A DNA stretch of 64,000 nt from Dermatemys mawii (Eukaryota > Chordata > Testudines > Dermatemydidae), in assembly GCA_007922305.1 (NCBI GenBank), contig ML677335.1:15033734-15097733 (forward strand). Reading direction: 5' to 3'. The translations under genes and the position numbers were made by a program. The notes below the pieces were generated by a model that was not told the DNA's origin, made no database searches, and worked only from the letters and a program-made list of their open reading frames with translations. Of the stretch, positions 11,782 through 23,245 are shown in pieces. The stretch's first letter is position 1. Each line of letters starts with the position of its first letter.

Positions 11782-14700
11782 AAAGGAAAGGCCACTTTCA
11801 GCAGGTTAATTATAAATTAGCATCATTCCACATTTCAAATAGCTGGCAATATGTGAGGTAGGAGAAGACAATAGCCTTGTTGCTGCTAAAATCAATATGG
11901 TATATTCAGGACTAAGGAGAGATATAGCTATATGTATATAGATAAGGGGGGGTTAATTCTATGGAAATGTATAGACAATAGATTAAACCTACTTTACATA
12001 TATATATATTTCAGTAATTTGAACAATATCGTGCAGAGTATTGTTACCAAAGGGCTCCACAGAAGGCATTTACATTAGGGATAAGGCATGGCTTTCACAT
12101 TCACATGTCTGAAGGCATTATAGAGCCTCTAAAACCTGGCCTTCTTCCTGTCCTATAGAGGTGTTGACAATGGCTTCATCCAAATATGGCAAATGACCAT
12201 AATTTTCTTTCACACAGAAGTATGAACCTGAATTGCCTAGCTGATGATTTTTTGTTCCACACCAGGGCTGTAGCAAGGGAGCAGTAGATTATAGATTTTA
12301 GTGCAGCAAGGGCAAGAAGGAAAAATCATATGTTTTTAATTTAAAATTTCCTAGCAAGCACAATAGAATCACCTTGAATAAATTCAAGTTGCAGGACATA
12401 AAGTAATGATTACCAAGGACCAAATTTTCTTCAGTAGGTCTATCTTTGCCTGAGGAGTGCAAGCTCAAATTGAATCATGGACCCAACTACTGTATCTTGC
12501 TTAGGCTTTGAGCTCCCCCACTTTTTTACTTCAGCCAGCTAGCTGTCTCTTCCTCCATTCTATGTTTGTTGTGCCCCATATTTTACTTATTTACTTTCTT
12601 AAAATTTTTTTTTGGTTATAACCATTAAAATAACCTACCACTTTAGCTTCCTCTGGCCAGCAGGAAATCAGGAACTACCAACACCAGCCCCATATTAAAA
12701 TGCAAAACTACAGGCAAATGATCGTATGGGAAAATAATTAATCAACAAAAAGTATTTTACAGTTTCCACAATCAGCTTCCTAGGAAATTGTAATGCTGCA
12801 TTTCTGCCACCCAGGTGGAGATTTGTGAGGTTATAAATCAGTGACACTCCTAACCTCATTCACATGATTCCAAGATGGCCTCCTTCAGTATTGCTGACTT
12901 CTCCTTGATTCAGACAAAACCTAGAACCCTAGGAAGCTGAATCTCCTAAGGTAAAAACTCTGGGGGCTTTACCTCTGTAATGCAAGGGGTGTTGTCCAAG
13001 TGCACACTAGGTTAGACTTTCATCATAGCTAGGATTTTTTAACAGTTGTTCTTGACAAGAATTATATTGGCAACAGTCTTTGTTGTATTTACATGTTTCA
13101 CTCTGTCAGTGGGTGTTATCTGTTATAGCTGAGTAAGCTATATTCCATGGGACTCCAACTTCCACTGGAAATGGTGACCTACACCATTATTAGAGGCACT
13201 TCCCAGTGTTTTCAGTTGCCCACAGGACTATTTTGTTTGGGTAAACTACCTTAAGGGTTTTATCGTAGAAGTGGGAATATAAATTGTGTTGAAAATGCTT
13301 AATATCAGGATCTTCATAATGAAGATCAAATGCCATTTGGTGGATGACGTTTCTTCAGTGTTAACCTTCAAACACAGATCTCAGACTTCCCTGGTTTTTT
13401 ACTTGAATTTTCTTTTTGAATGTTTTACTTAAAGCCATACAGAAGATGACTTATTGAGACCAATGTTAAAAATGTCTGTCTTTCTCTGATTGTCCTGTAT
13501 ATGAAAAACTGTGTAGTGATACCTTATTAAGCTATCTTAAATAACCATTTCATGACCATGAATGTGTTTTATTATTGTTGGTCATATGTATTGCTAAGGA
13601 TATTATTATTTTAAAAAACAAAAGAACCATCATGTTGCTACTTAAGCAATGGGATTTAGGTACACATTCTTTGAATTCAAGTTTTACTTCAATTTGCTTT
13701 TTATTGTTTTGAGTAAGCTCTGTTAGTCCTTTCACAGCTACTCTTCTGGTCAATTGTATTGGTGTTCTCCCTTTTTCAACGTTATGTTTCAGTTATAACC
13801 TGCATAGCTCTATTCGTGTGGCACGGCATTCCTCAATTTATTTTGGCTCTGTAATGTCTGTCCAAGGAAATCTCTTCTCCTTCTTCAAATTACTTGTGGT
13901 GCGGTCTGTGGATAGATGCCTCTCAGACTCCCACATAGTTCACATTTTCCTACTGTCATTGACTTCTCATTCAGTCCATGTTTTGCCTCATTTGCTTCTG
14001 ACCTTTTTGTGGGGGGTGTTTAATCTCTTACAGAACAAAAAAAACCACCAACAAAAACCCAGCATTATTAACTCTCCTCATTTCTTCCTAAATCACATAG
14101 ATAATACCTTGCTTTGTTTCTGTTGTTACCACCATTTAGGGGTTATGTACTCACAGAAGGCACTGATTTTTTTCTAAGTTCAGATATTTTTGCTAGCTCC
14201 TCAGATTTGGTGCTGCTTTAGCATTATCTAAATACCATTTAAAAATCCCAGTGCTACGTCAGAAAGACAGTAATATAGGGACTGTGTCTGTATTAAAGGC
14301 ACCATATCTAGGAAATGACTTATTCTTTACCTAATGTGCCAGAGGTGCAGATGGCACAGCCTGTGGGGAGTGGGAGAAGTGGCTATATGTTATCTTTTGT
14401 ACCTTTTTAACTTGTAGCTTGTGTGTAGTTGACATAATTTGGAGCAGTCTTGCCTGGTTGCCTATGGGATGTGCTGTAATCCAGGATAGCTAGAGCACAG
14501 AGCGCTCCTGCCACTCCAAGTCTTTCCCTCAACGCACTCTCCCTTACCCCTATACAGAGGGCTATGCAGGAAGGTGGCATATGACTGTCTATATCAGCCT
14601 TGTGCTGAATTCCCCAGAGGGTCATTCTGACCCCTTTAAGGGATCTGAGTCACAGTGCAGGGCCAGAATCTGGCTCATTATCATTACTTGCTGAACAGAA

Positions 14701-15044
14701 CCCACCTGCTTAGACCTAGTAGAGAATATACAAACTCAGGCTCTGACCCTGAGTGCCTTCTGAGAGGTACTGAACACCCTTAACTCTTGTTAGCTTCCCT
14801 GGGAGTTTCACAGTACCTTGCTAGACTGGGCCATTAGTGAGACCCCAACATGCATCCTTATGCAAATATCATTAAAGCTAGGGCTAGTCTATGGAAGTTT
14901 TGAGAAAAGGAGCTAGGTATTGGGGAGGAAAGAAGTGTTGGGGAAAACAGAGATGATTATACTTGGATAAAGGCAAGTAGAATGGGAAGAAGGGAAGGAT
15001 GGGGTCAAGAACTGGAAAAGAATCTGGTTCATGGAATCAGAGTT
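11782..15044. other. unclassified non-coding stretch
   Basis: AT-rich sequence with a short TA-rich run at 11915-12010. A 119-codon frame at 13818-14177 (plus) has no recognised domain and uses AT-rich, leucine/serine-heavy codons typical of chance. No repeat family was recognised with confidence. Confidence 0.35.
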
Positions 15045-15190
15045 TAAGGGCAAAAGAGACCAGCAGATCATCTAGACTGACCTCCTGTATATCACAGGCC
15101 ATCATCACTACCTCACCACCTGCACACCAAACCCAACGGCGGAACTGAGACCAAAGTATTACTCTGCCCACAGGAGACCTAGCTATTGCG
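15045..15190 (-). mobile_element. CR1 LINE 3' UTR fragment, antisense
   Basis: The words agaccagcagatcatctaga and tgacctcctgtatatcacag are typical of the antisense of a CR1 3' end. The copy decays after about 15130. Confidence 0.6.
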
Positions 15191-15786
15191 TTCCACAGAC
15201 AGAAAATAGGAGGAACGGCAATGCACCAATGGACAAGGCCTCTGCAGTGCCAGGGAATTGACTAAGTGAAAGTTACTCCAGTGGTTGGCTTGAGAAGGGG
15301 ATGGGTGCATCCTGGCTGTTGGTGGGCTTTTCTAGCCTAACCCAACCAAACATTTTAGGTTCTTTTATCTGTGATTTTTACTTGGAAAAATCTCTACTCC
15401 CTTCCACTGGAAGAAGTGTGTAAGTCACATTCCCCAACTCAGACCCACTCTCCCTTCCCAACTTCACTGTTCGCCTGTGCTACCACCAGATACCAGCTGT
15501 GTTCCTTGTCATTTCCTTGATCATTTGAAATATCCTTCAACTCCTCTCTGCTTTCTGCCTGTTGGCTTAACATATCTTCCTTCTTTCCTGCACCACTTGC
15601 ATCACAACATTGCAAGTAACAGACTTCTACATTTTATTCTAGGTCAGACTACTTTAAGAAGGCAACCCCATACGGAAAACACATTTATGTGGTATGTGCT
15701 TTATCAAGGAGCTCCTTTTAGATTAAAAAAAAATCTAGTTTTCAGTGATAGTTCCTGATTTCTTACCCCATTTTCCATCCTGACTG
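15191..15786. other. unclassified non-coding stretch
   Basis: A 93-codon frame at 15477-15758 (plus) has no recognised motif and no splice-site context. Nothing else was seen. Confidence 0.35.
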
Positions 15787-15905
15787 ATTGAGGCACAAGT
15801 AGGTCAAGTGATTTGGCCAAAATCAGATGAGTCAATGCTTTGAATTTGAACTAGAATGCAGGGTCTCAATAGCTCCCAGTCCTTTCCTCTAACTGTGACT
15901 AGACC
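15787..15905 (-). mobile_element. MIR-type tRNA SINE fragment
   Basis: The order gaggcacaagtaggtcaagt, gatttggccaaaatcag, gcagggtctc, and a closing ccagtcctttcctct is the antisense of the MIR core (tgacttgcccaaggtca). The copy is old and partly decayed. Confidence 0.7.
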
Positions 15906-16823
15906 ATACAGAACCTTTCAAAGGTTTAATTCTGTTAAAAAAATTAACACAGAGTTTGAGTTCTTAATTCCCAGAATGTAGTTATCCAGGCTTGCTAAAA
16001 TTACAGTGAAAACATGTTTTTCTAAGTAAATAAACTATGTAACAGCTTTTGGGGTTTTGGCTGTTATCCGTCTCTGCCTGCTCAGTCAATGGTGGTAGCA
16101 CAATCTGTTTGCACAAGTTCTGATATGGGAGAGAAAATATGATGGGAAAGAAATCCAGAAGTAATGGATTCAGCAGAGTCAATCGCTCAATGGATATCTT
16201 GGGTTCAATGGAGAGAATAGACTCATTATTGTCACATTGTGTAGTTTTGGTGCCTGTTTTGTTTAATTTTGGACATATTGCTTTTGGATTCTGAGTCACC
16301 ACTCCATCTTTGATTCAGATTGTATGCATTTAACACACAGTTCCTAAGTCTGGATCCTATCATAATACACCCTGTCATAATACCTGGTTAACACTCTCTC
16401 TATCCTGAGAGCCTGGGTGACTGTAACCTCCTTAAATTAAACATAGATCACACCCAAAAAATTAAGTGAAAAGAATATTAAGGTTGCAAAATATAGCATG
16501 CAGAAGTTAGAAAATGCCAGAAATAAAGTTGCCTGCAAAGCATTAATTCAGCCCCTTTCTGTGTATTCATTATGATACAGTCTATAGTTACATAATAACA
16601 TGCTATTTTTTCCATAGGACACCTGTCTTGGTCAGTGTACAAGATGGACAGTGCTCACTGGATGAACAGCTATTCTATATTTTATTTCTCTTATAGTGCA
16701 ATGTGTGGCCTTACTTTTATTGACAGACACTATTCAAATCCTGCTCTGAAAGCAGAATTATTAATTTCCAATGGGCTTTTGTATGGCACTCATCACCAGA
16801 ATATTTGTGTTTTACAAAAATGA
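15906..16823. other. unclassified non-coding stretch
   Basis: A 106-codon minus-strand frame (15982-16302) lacks recognisable motifs. No repeat was identified. Confidence 0.35.
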
Positions 16824-16912
16824 ATTAATCTTTCCAACATCCAAGTGAGATGAGGTGGTATTATCTCCATTTCATAAATGCAGAACTGAGACACAGAGAG
16901 ATTAGGCTGAAA
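16824..16912 (-). mobile_element. MIR-type SINE fragment
   Basis: The run ggtattatctccatttcata followed by actgagacacagagagatta is the antisense MIR core. It lies directly before another old repeat. Confidence 0.7.
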
Positions 16913-16918
16913 AGAAAC

Positions 16919-16985
16919 CACTAATTTTGGGTACCCAGTCTGAGATGACTAGGCCCTGAGCTTTCAGAAAACTTAGCATTGTATA
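16919..16985. repeat. old amniote repeat (ctaattttgggt...ctttcagaa type)
   Basis: The words ccactaattttgggtaccca and aggccctgagctttcagaa belong to a widespread amniote repeat, also represented at 23155-23245, 28128-28215 and 30686-30828. Its class is not known to me. Confidence 0.5.
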
Positions 16986-17229
16986 GCACTTTATAGGATT
17001 TTTTGAATGTAATTTCCTAGATTTAAAACAAAGCAAAATGAAAAAAATCCATTATGAAATTCTATCAAATACAATTATATTGAGATGGATCATCAACAGG
17101 GTTGCAACTTTAGATCCACAGCATAGACCTCTGTCATTGAAATACCAGAGTGAATGATAGCATTGGATAGTGGTTGTCCTGCCTGTGGGCCAGCCCCACA
17201 GAGGGGGATGAGAGACACTTTGCCAGTGG

Positions 17230-17545
17230 GATTCAGAGATATTTGCTGACAGCAGAGGAATAATGAGATTTAGGAATCTTGAGTTCTGCTCCAGGATCTG
17301 GAGAGGAATGTGTTCTGGTGGGCACAGACCCTTCTCTCCTCATCCAATCCATCATGTGTCTGTCCTGTCTCTCCATGCTCCGCCAGCTCCTGTTCCCAGT
17401 CTCCCTCTTCCCTATCTCAAACTCCCAGTCTCCTTCCTTGAGCTCCTCATCCCATCTCTCACTTAAGCTCCTCATCTGAGTCTCCCCCAGGCTGCTCTTC
17501 CAATCTGAGTTTTCTGTTCCTGAGCTCCTCATTCCAGTCCTCTAC
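17230..17545. repeat. pyrimidine-rich degenerate minisatellite
   Basis: The plus strand is strongly C/T-biased with repeated agctcctcat words (for example near 17438, 17465 and 17522) separated by tctccc tracts. This explains the long overlapping frames here on both strands, which I treat as composition artefacts. Confidence 0.5.
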
Positions 17546-17559
17546 GGGCTCCTTATATT

Positions 17560-17935
17560 AGGCTACCGTTACACTACACCTTAAGTATCAGAGGGGTAGC
17601 CGTGTTAGTTTGGATCTGCAAAAGCGACAAAAAGTCTTGTAGCACCTTATAGACTAACCGATCTTAGGGATCATGAGCTTTTGTGGGCTAAGACCCACTT
17701 CTTAGCCCACAAAAGCTCATGATCCCTAAGATCGGTTAGTCAATAAGGTGCTACAAGAACTCTTTGTCGCTACTACACTTTAAATTGACATACATTATGT
17801 TGCTCAGGGGTCTGAATTATCCATCCCCCTGAGCAACATCATTTATGGTGATTTAAATGTCGGTGTGGACAGCGCAATATCAGTGGGAGCGCTTCTCTCC
17901 CATCAGCTTAGAGCAGCTCCACTAGACTAGAGCAG
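17560..17935. mobile_element. non-autonomous DNA element, host of the foldback insertion
   Basis: From gttacactacaccttaa the sequence continues after the insertion with ttaaattgacatacattatg, gttgctcaggggtctgaatt and ccccctgagcaacatc. It ends with gtgtggacagcgcaatatc, cagtgggagcgcttctc and agagcagctccact. The central gttgctcagggg / cccctgagcaac pair is an inverted repeat of 12 bp. I recognise the set as a turtle DNA element, hAT-like by its style. Confidence 0.6.
17585..17771. mobile_element. 187-bp Penelope-like foldback element with 12-bp TSD
   Basis: Direct repeats actacaccttaa (17573-17584) and actacactttaa (17772-17783) bound the insertion (11 of 12 identical). After a 35-bp head starting tatcagaggggtagccgtg, the left arm (17623-17692) and right arm (17701-17771) are reverse complements of about 70 bp with one substitution and one added base, around an 8-bp loop (acccactt). 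Each arm holds the 3' half of a PLE hammerhead region (tagcccacaaaagctcatg), but the ctgatga box is missing on both arms, so no ribozyme core remains. The right arm ends at tttgtcgct, the same point at which the copy at 38867-39098 ends. Confidence 0.8.
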
Positions 17936-18585
17936 TGGCTCTCAACCTTTCCAGACTACGGTACCCATAGGCACCGAATTCCCCTCTGCCTGGTGGGTGC
18001 TTGACCCCCGCTGCCCTGCCTTTTCCTGCCCGTGCACTGCCCTCACCTCACCCCCATTCCACTCCTTCCCCAAAATTCCTGCCCCATCTTGCCTTTTCCT
18101 ATCCCAGCTCTGCCCCCTTTGCACCCCTATTCCATCCCCTTCTCCCAAGTCCCACCCCACCCTGCCTCTTCATCTCCTCCTCCCCTGAGTGCGTTACATC
18201 CCTGCTCTTTCCCCTCCCTCCTGGAAAATCCTAAGTGCTGCCAAACAGCTGTTAGGTGGCGGAGGGAGGCAGGAAGTGCTGGGATGGAGGAGGAGGAGTG
18301 GGGCACCATGTGCTTGAGGCAGGGGGAGAAGGAGATGAGAAGGGGGGAGCTTGGCTGCCGCTAATTTTTCCCAGTGGGTGCTCCAGCCCTGGAGCACCCA
18401 TGGAGTCAGTGCCTACCCTTTCAGGCATCTGATTTGCCTTGCGTCCCCGCAAGTTTCACCTCACTTAATAACTACTTGCTTAAAATCTGACACAAAATAC
18501 AAAAGTGTCTCAGCACACTATTACTGAAAATTTGCTTACTTTCTCATTTTTACCATATGAGGAGACATGGCACAATGGCGGGGAA
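17936..18585. repeat. turtle-type interspersed repeat (ctcaacctttccagactac family), split
   Basis: It starts gtggctctcaacctttccag, is cut at about 17966 by a GC-rich element, and resumes at about 18414 with ccctttcaggcatctgattt. It continues through caagtttcacctcacttaat, acaaaagtgtctcagcacac and tttgcttactttctcatttt. I remember this order as one uninterrupted family in turtle genomes. Confidence 0.6.
17967..18415. mobile_element. GC-rich TIR element (hAT-like, non-autonomous) nested in another repeat
   Basis: The left end is taggcaccgaattcc and the right end, reversed, is taggcactgactccat, giving short imperfect terminal inverted repeats. Near the ends lie ggtgggtgctt and gctccagccctggagcaccc, and the middle is C-rich on the left and G-rich on the right. 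That pattern is a decayed large palindrome. It explains all overlapping frames at 17942-18452 as composition artefacts. A taccc word at both borders may be part of the target duplication. Confidence 0.65.
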
Positions 18586-18589
18586 AGTC

Positions 18590-18835
18590 CTGTTTGTCCC
18601 CTGAAACTGTGACCTTCACTCTAACGAATCTCTAGTGAGCATGTGCAAACTGAGATTTTTTCAAAGGATTTCTATGTTGGCCAAACTTGGGCAATTTTTC
18701 ATGGGATCAGCAAAAGGCGCCTCTCTGACACAGAGACAACCCTCCCTTCCAAATATCAAGCTCTGTTTCCAAAGCATGGGAGCACCAGAGCTTCTAAACA
18801 AAGCAGTTATAATGTTGTAACATTGCTAAATCAGT
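18590..18835. repeat. interspersed repeat (caaactgagattttttcaaa family)
   Basis: The string of ctctagtgagcatgtgcaaa, gagattttttcaaagg, ttggccaaacttgggcaatt, and tcaagctctgtttccaaagc is one I remember as recurrent in turtle genomes. Its class is unknown to me. Confidence 0.45.
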
Positions 18836-19967
18836 GAATTCTCCCCCTAACTTTGTTCTGAAAATTGGCTGTATCGTTTCTGCTGAAACTTTCAACAAAT
18901 GTAGCCTGAGGCAGATACCCAAGATGGAAAATGTCTGAACAGATAGTTTGGCAAAGTTACAAGCTGCTGAAAACAGGGTCTTATAAAGGGAAATGCTGAA
19001 TGACCTCAACTGCCGGTGTCACTACCAGCTCTGCCTAACATGAACCTGACCACAGAATGTTTGGTTTGCAAAGAACAATATGTCACCTTATCAGGATGTC
19101 TAGCTGAATTCAGATGGAAGAGAACAGAATTTGACCCATTGACTCTGTCTCCACAAATTTTGCTGGATATTCAGGTTTTATTTTCTTTCCAATATTCTCT
19201 TGCACAATATACAAGTGCTTTGATAACAGCCTTTTTTTGTCACCTCACACATCATTAGTTAATTCATTTTTATGCCTACAACAATATTGACAAAATTCTC
19301 ATCCTCACTTTTGCCTTTACATGTCACAATGCTAATAGGACTTCCTGATGGAACATTAGCTGGTCTTTTGCAGTTATTTAAAATGCAGATACTCATCTAG
19401 GTTTGAAAGCATGTAAGTGTGACCATGTCACACCACTTTTGGTCTGGCTAAACAGATTATCTGTGAAATACCATGTTCAAAGTAAAATTTTGTTGCTAAC
19501 CCTTAAAGCATTGAACTAGCAGGCACCATCTATTCAAGAGCACTCTTGAAGATATATGTTCTACAGTGCTCTTTGTTCATCTCAAAAGAGTTAACCTTTG
19601 AGACTATACAATTTAGATTGTCCTTCCTAGGTGGCCATTGTTTTAACAGGTTGGAGGCTTTCCACTGAACATGGAAATTGAGCCAATTTTCAGGAGGTTT
19701 AAATCTGAATAATGTATTTCTGAACTGTTGTTTAATAAGACTTGGCATCCTATTTATTATGGTGGCTTTTAAATTTCATGACAGAGTTATGAGGTGCTTT
19801 GCGTATCAACACTATGTAAATGACATTTAAATAAGAACTAACATGAACATATTTCAACAGCTGAAAAAAGTTAGTATATGCTAAATGTTGGGGGTGCCAT
19901 GACATGAGAGGCATCAGCATTATTCTGCATGTGGTGGTCTTGCTTGCTGGTTATTTTTAAAACAAAA
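18836..19967. other. unclassified non-coding stretch
   Basis: Short frames only. No recognised repeat, splice-bounded exon or motif. Confidence 0.35.
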
Positions 19968-20602
19968 GACTAGCCATATTGGGTCAGGCAAGTGGTCCAT
20001 CTAGCCCAGTGTTCTGTCCTCTGACAGTTGCCAGGGACAGATGCTTCAGAGGGAATGAACAGAACAGGGTAGTTTCAACTGATCAATCCTCTTTTAACCA
20101 GTCCCAGCTTCTAGGAATCAGAGATTTAGGGACAACCCAGAGCATGCAGTCGTATCCCTGTATTGGCTAATAGCTAATAAACTTTATCTAATTCTTTTTT
20201 AACCCAGTTATACTTTTGGCCTTCACAACATCCCCTGATAATGAGTTTCACTGGTTGACTGTGCATTGTGTGGAGAAGTAGTTTTTTTATATTTATTTTT
20301 AACCTGTTGCTTATTAATTTCATTGGATGACCTCGACTTCTTGTGTAATGTGAGGGATAAACACTGTTTACTTTCTAAACACCATTCAGGATTTTATGAT
20401 CTCTGTCATATCCCTCTCTAGTCATCTCTCTTCTAAGCTGAAGAGTCCAAGTGTTTTTAATTTCTCCTCATGAAAGCTGTTTCATACCCCTAATCATTTT
20501 TATTACCTGTTGCTGTACCTTTTCCAGTTCCAATTCATCTCTTTGATATAGGGCAGCACAGAACTACATACAGTATTCAAGGTGTGGGCATACCCTGGAT
20601 AT
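19968..20602 (-). mobile_element. CR1 LINE, 3' UTR and end of ORF2, antisense
   Basis: On the plus strand the copy begins actagccatattgggtcagg, the reverse complement of the CR1 end seen at 10950. It then passes tagcccagtgttctgtcctc, gggaatgaacagaacaggg, ccttcacaacatcccctg, tgtgcattgtgtggagaagt and tttcattggatgacc. The next words are tatccctctctagtcatctc, tctaagctgaagagtcc and caaggtgtgggcatacc. This is the antisense order of turtle CR1 from the 3' end into the last part of the polymerase frame. Substitutions and small indels make it non-coding. The 5' edge near 20602 is a truncation. Confidence 0.88.
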
Positions 20603-20727
20603 TTTTTTCTGATAGCTGAGAAGAGAAAGATTGCAGTGTGCTATATTTAGTGGGTACAATGATAGAGAACTTTCCAGTTTTCATTCCAGGTGTGGCCTCA
20701 TATCTATGAACAAATCTGGTGCACCTG

Positions 20728-20841
20728 GTTAGCTTTTATAGCCCACAAAAGGTTATGCTGAAATAAACTGTTTAGTCTCTAAGCTGCCACAAGTATTCCT
20801 CGTTTTCTTTATGGATACAGACTAACACGGCTGCTAATCTT
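20728..20841 (+). mobile_element. Penelope-like terminal repeat fragment (single arm)
   Basis: The run is ttatagcccacaaaaggtta, tgctgaaataaactg, tttagtctctaagctgccac, aagtattcctcg and gatacagactaacacggctg. It is the sense strand of a PLE terminal repeat whose upstream half would hold a hammerhead core. The ctgatga box is absent, and the box that should read cgaaa reads caaaa, so no ribozyme is expected. Unlike the foldback copies it is one arm with its complete 3' end (gactaacacggctgct). Confidence 0.65.
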
Positions 20842-22317
20842 AAACCTATTTCATGTATGTTCGCTATGTTGTCTTGTGTTTTGCTTTTTTGTAACTTAGT
20901 AATTTATCACTTAGTAATGACACATAATGGTAGTTGTTGCCCAAGTATGTGATTTATTTTTGTCTGTACTAGATGTATGGCTTTTTGTTTAAATAAAAGC
21001 TTATCAGTTGCACAGTGTAGAACTGCTATTTCAGATTTTCTAGTTACCTTTCATCTGGGTAAAGTATACGTGTGAAATGCAATGTTAAGGTGTGAATTTG
21101 TATCCCTGAAATGCAGAGTTAGCTGGAATTTGGAGTAACTGACAATTTAACTTTATCCCTTTTCACTTTATTAAGATGTATTGTCTTCAAGTGATGAAAT
21201 CTGTTACTGGGTAATGTTTGGTTTTATATATTTGAAAGCATTTTTAAAAATGCAGAGTAAGCCTACAGCCCGAGTAATATACTATATTAATTATTGCATT
21301 GCCATTGCACCACTTTGGTGACTATTAGCTTCACCCTTTAACAAAATTGTAATCTTATTCTAACAAAATTATTTTTATATTAAAAGTAAGGGGTGCTTTT
21401 CAATACAGGACAGTTACAGACATTGATACAGTGAAGAAAGCAAAATTCTGTCAATTAGATAAAAGGCTCCATAAGCAATTTCCACCTCACTTACAAAATA
21501 GGTACAGCTCTCACAAAACAACTATGGTTATTTTAGCATAATTCTTAGTGGTCAAGTCCATACTACAAAAACTACTGCCACATTTAGCACTAGTTGGCAC
21601 CCTTGAGTAAGCCAAGAGGCCAAGGACTGAATAGGAACAAAGACTGACGTACCATCTCAACTGCAGAGGTAGTTTCTCTGGGTGAGATGAGCCATCCCTG
21701 AGTTACCTCTGAGTTAAACCTGATGAGTCATTCCTGAGCGAGAGGGTGTGATGAATCAGCAGAGGCACCAGGACATTCAATCAGGGTTCAGCCAATCCAT
21801 AGGCTAGGGCCCATCCAGGTAATCCCAAGGCAGGTATCTAGGCTCCTAAGGGAAGTAGTGTCTCCAATCTGCTCAAAGTCACTGCCTGGCTGGGAGTCCT
21901 CCCATTGTCTCATAATTCTGAGAGACTGCCCCTGCTCCTACCCATGCACCTGTATCCATGCTAGACAGTCCCTTTTCCAGCCTGCATCTGCTCCTGCCTC
22001 AGCCAGCCCCTGGTACTTCTGACACTGGGGCAGGACTGAGACTGTTGGCTGAGGGCTGCAGGCATGTTCCCAGTGCTGCTACATGTGCTGTGGATGATGA
22101 AAGGACAAAGATCTCCAGGGGTATCAGGCTGGCCCCTTTCACAAGCAATGTTTCACTTCCACAAAAATATATTAAAAATCTTTAATGGGTCCCCAGAGGC
22201 CTTAGGAATGAGTTAAAAAAACCAGTAACTAGAGCTCCAGAGTTCCATGAACTTCCTAGTAACCTTGTATCCAAGCCCAGACTTTCAAATGCCCCACCCA
22301 TTGCACCACTCAGTCCA
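20842..22317. other. unclassified non-coding stretch
   Basis: A/T-rich to about 21540, with a short piece (21541-21600) that resembles the ends of hAT-like elements but is too short to call. No gene was recognised. Confidence 0.35.
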
Positions 22318-22440
22318 AGATTGTAAACCCTCTGTGTCAGGGATTGTTTGATTTACTACATATTTGTACAGCACCTAGTACAAAGAGACCTGAGCCTTGA
22401 TTGGGAGTTGCTAGGAACTATGGTAATCCATCAATACCCA
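22318..22440 (+). repeat. amniote SINE/LINE 3'-end repeat (tacagcacctagtacaa family)
   Basis: The series attgtaaaccctctgtgtca, gggattg, tttgtacagcacctagtaca, then gagttgctaggaactatgg and taatcc belongs to a family that recurs at 25700-25795, 28495-28600, 53255-53365 and 57185-57295. It resembles the 3' part of MIR or L2-type elements, but I cannot assign the class. Confidence 0.6.
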
Positions 22441-22934
22441 TCCAAATCCAGATCATCAGGGTCAGAACCTGTAAGCAGAATATGCATTCACTCAAGCAGA
22501 AAAATCTGAAGGATAGTGAAATGTTTAGTAGCTATTTTTAGTGGGGAAGGGGAGTGACCGATGTTGGGAAGGGCAGAAATTTCCTAAAGTTCTGTGGAAT
22601 CAAAACTTCTACAGCTTTGATTGCATGCCAGCCAATTACTGGATGACCAAGATATAAGGTTTTTGTAAGCTGGACCTTGCATGGCTTTTCAGTTAATGGG
22701 AGGCATCTAATATATAATATTTATCAAAATCCAAATTGAATATGAACAGCAGCCTCCAGACACCACAGTAGTGTCTTCAACAATGGGTGTTTTTAGCTAA
22801 GCCAGAGGTTTAAGGTATGGGACAGCTGAGAGGGAGGGATGAGTTCCCATGAAATTTTGACTGCATCTGAACTGGACCTGAGAAATAGACTACTTCTGGT
22901 TTTGATTCTGACCTGAAATCAAAGCTGTGGGTGG
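22441..22934. other. unclassified non-coding stretch
   Basis: No gene or repeat recognised. Confidence 0.35.
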
Positions 22935-23025
22935 ACGTGTAGCTGACTTCAATGGGATGACTCTCATGCTTAACATGAAATACGTCCTTAAGTGCTTTGC
23001 TGGATCAGGACCTTGGATTTGAGGT
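22935..23025 (+). repeat. amniote repeat (cttaagtgctttgctggatcagg type)
   Basis: The words gctgacttcaatgggatgac and cttaagtgctttgctggatc in this order are a widespread amniote repeat. A related piece lies at 56692-56765. Confidence 0.55.
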
Positions 23026-23154
23026 TCTGGTTTTGGTCCATCACTAATACCAACTGCCCAGCATCATGTGCACAAATGCCTTGCCACCTGCCTACTTGGG
23101 ATGTGGAATACAGAGGGAGGATCAATAATATGCTCTCCAAAACTTAGGTTTAAA

Positions 23155-23245
23155 CTCTGAGGATAAATTTTTCAAAAAATCCTAACTGACTTAGGTGCTT
23201 TTGAAAATGAGACATAGGTACTCTTGAAAATCTTGCCATGGCAGC
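23155..23245. repeat. old amniote repeat (aactgacttaggtgcttttgaaaat type)
   Basis: The words tcctaactgacttaggtgct and tttgaaaatgagacatagg mark another copy of the family seen at 16919, 28128 and 30686. Confidence 0.5.

Noticed and set aside
13818..14177. 119-codon plus-strand frame
   Set aside because: Leucine/serine/phenylalanine-rich from AT-biased DNA, with no recognisable domain.
17942..18452. Overlapping proline/serine-rich frames
   Set aside because: They lie in a GC-rich palindromic DNA element and exist on both strands at once.
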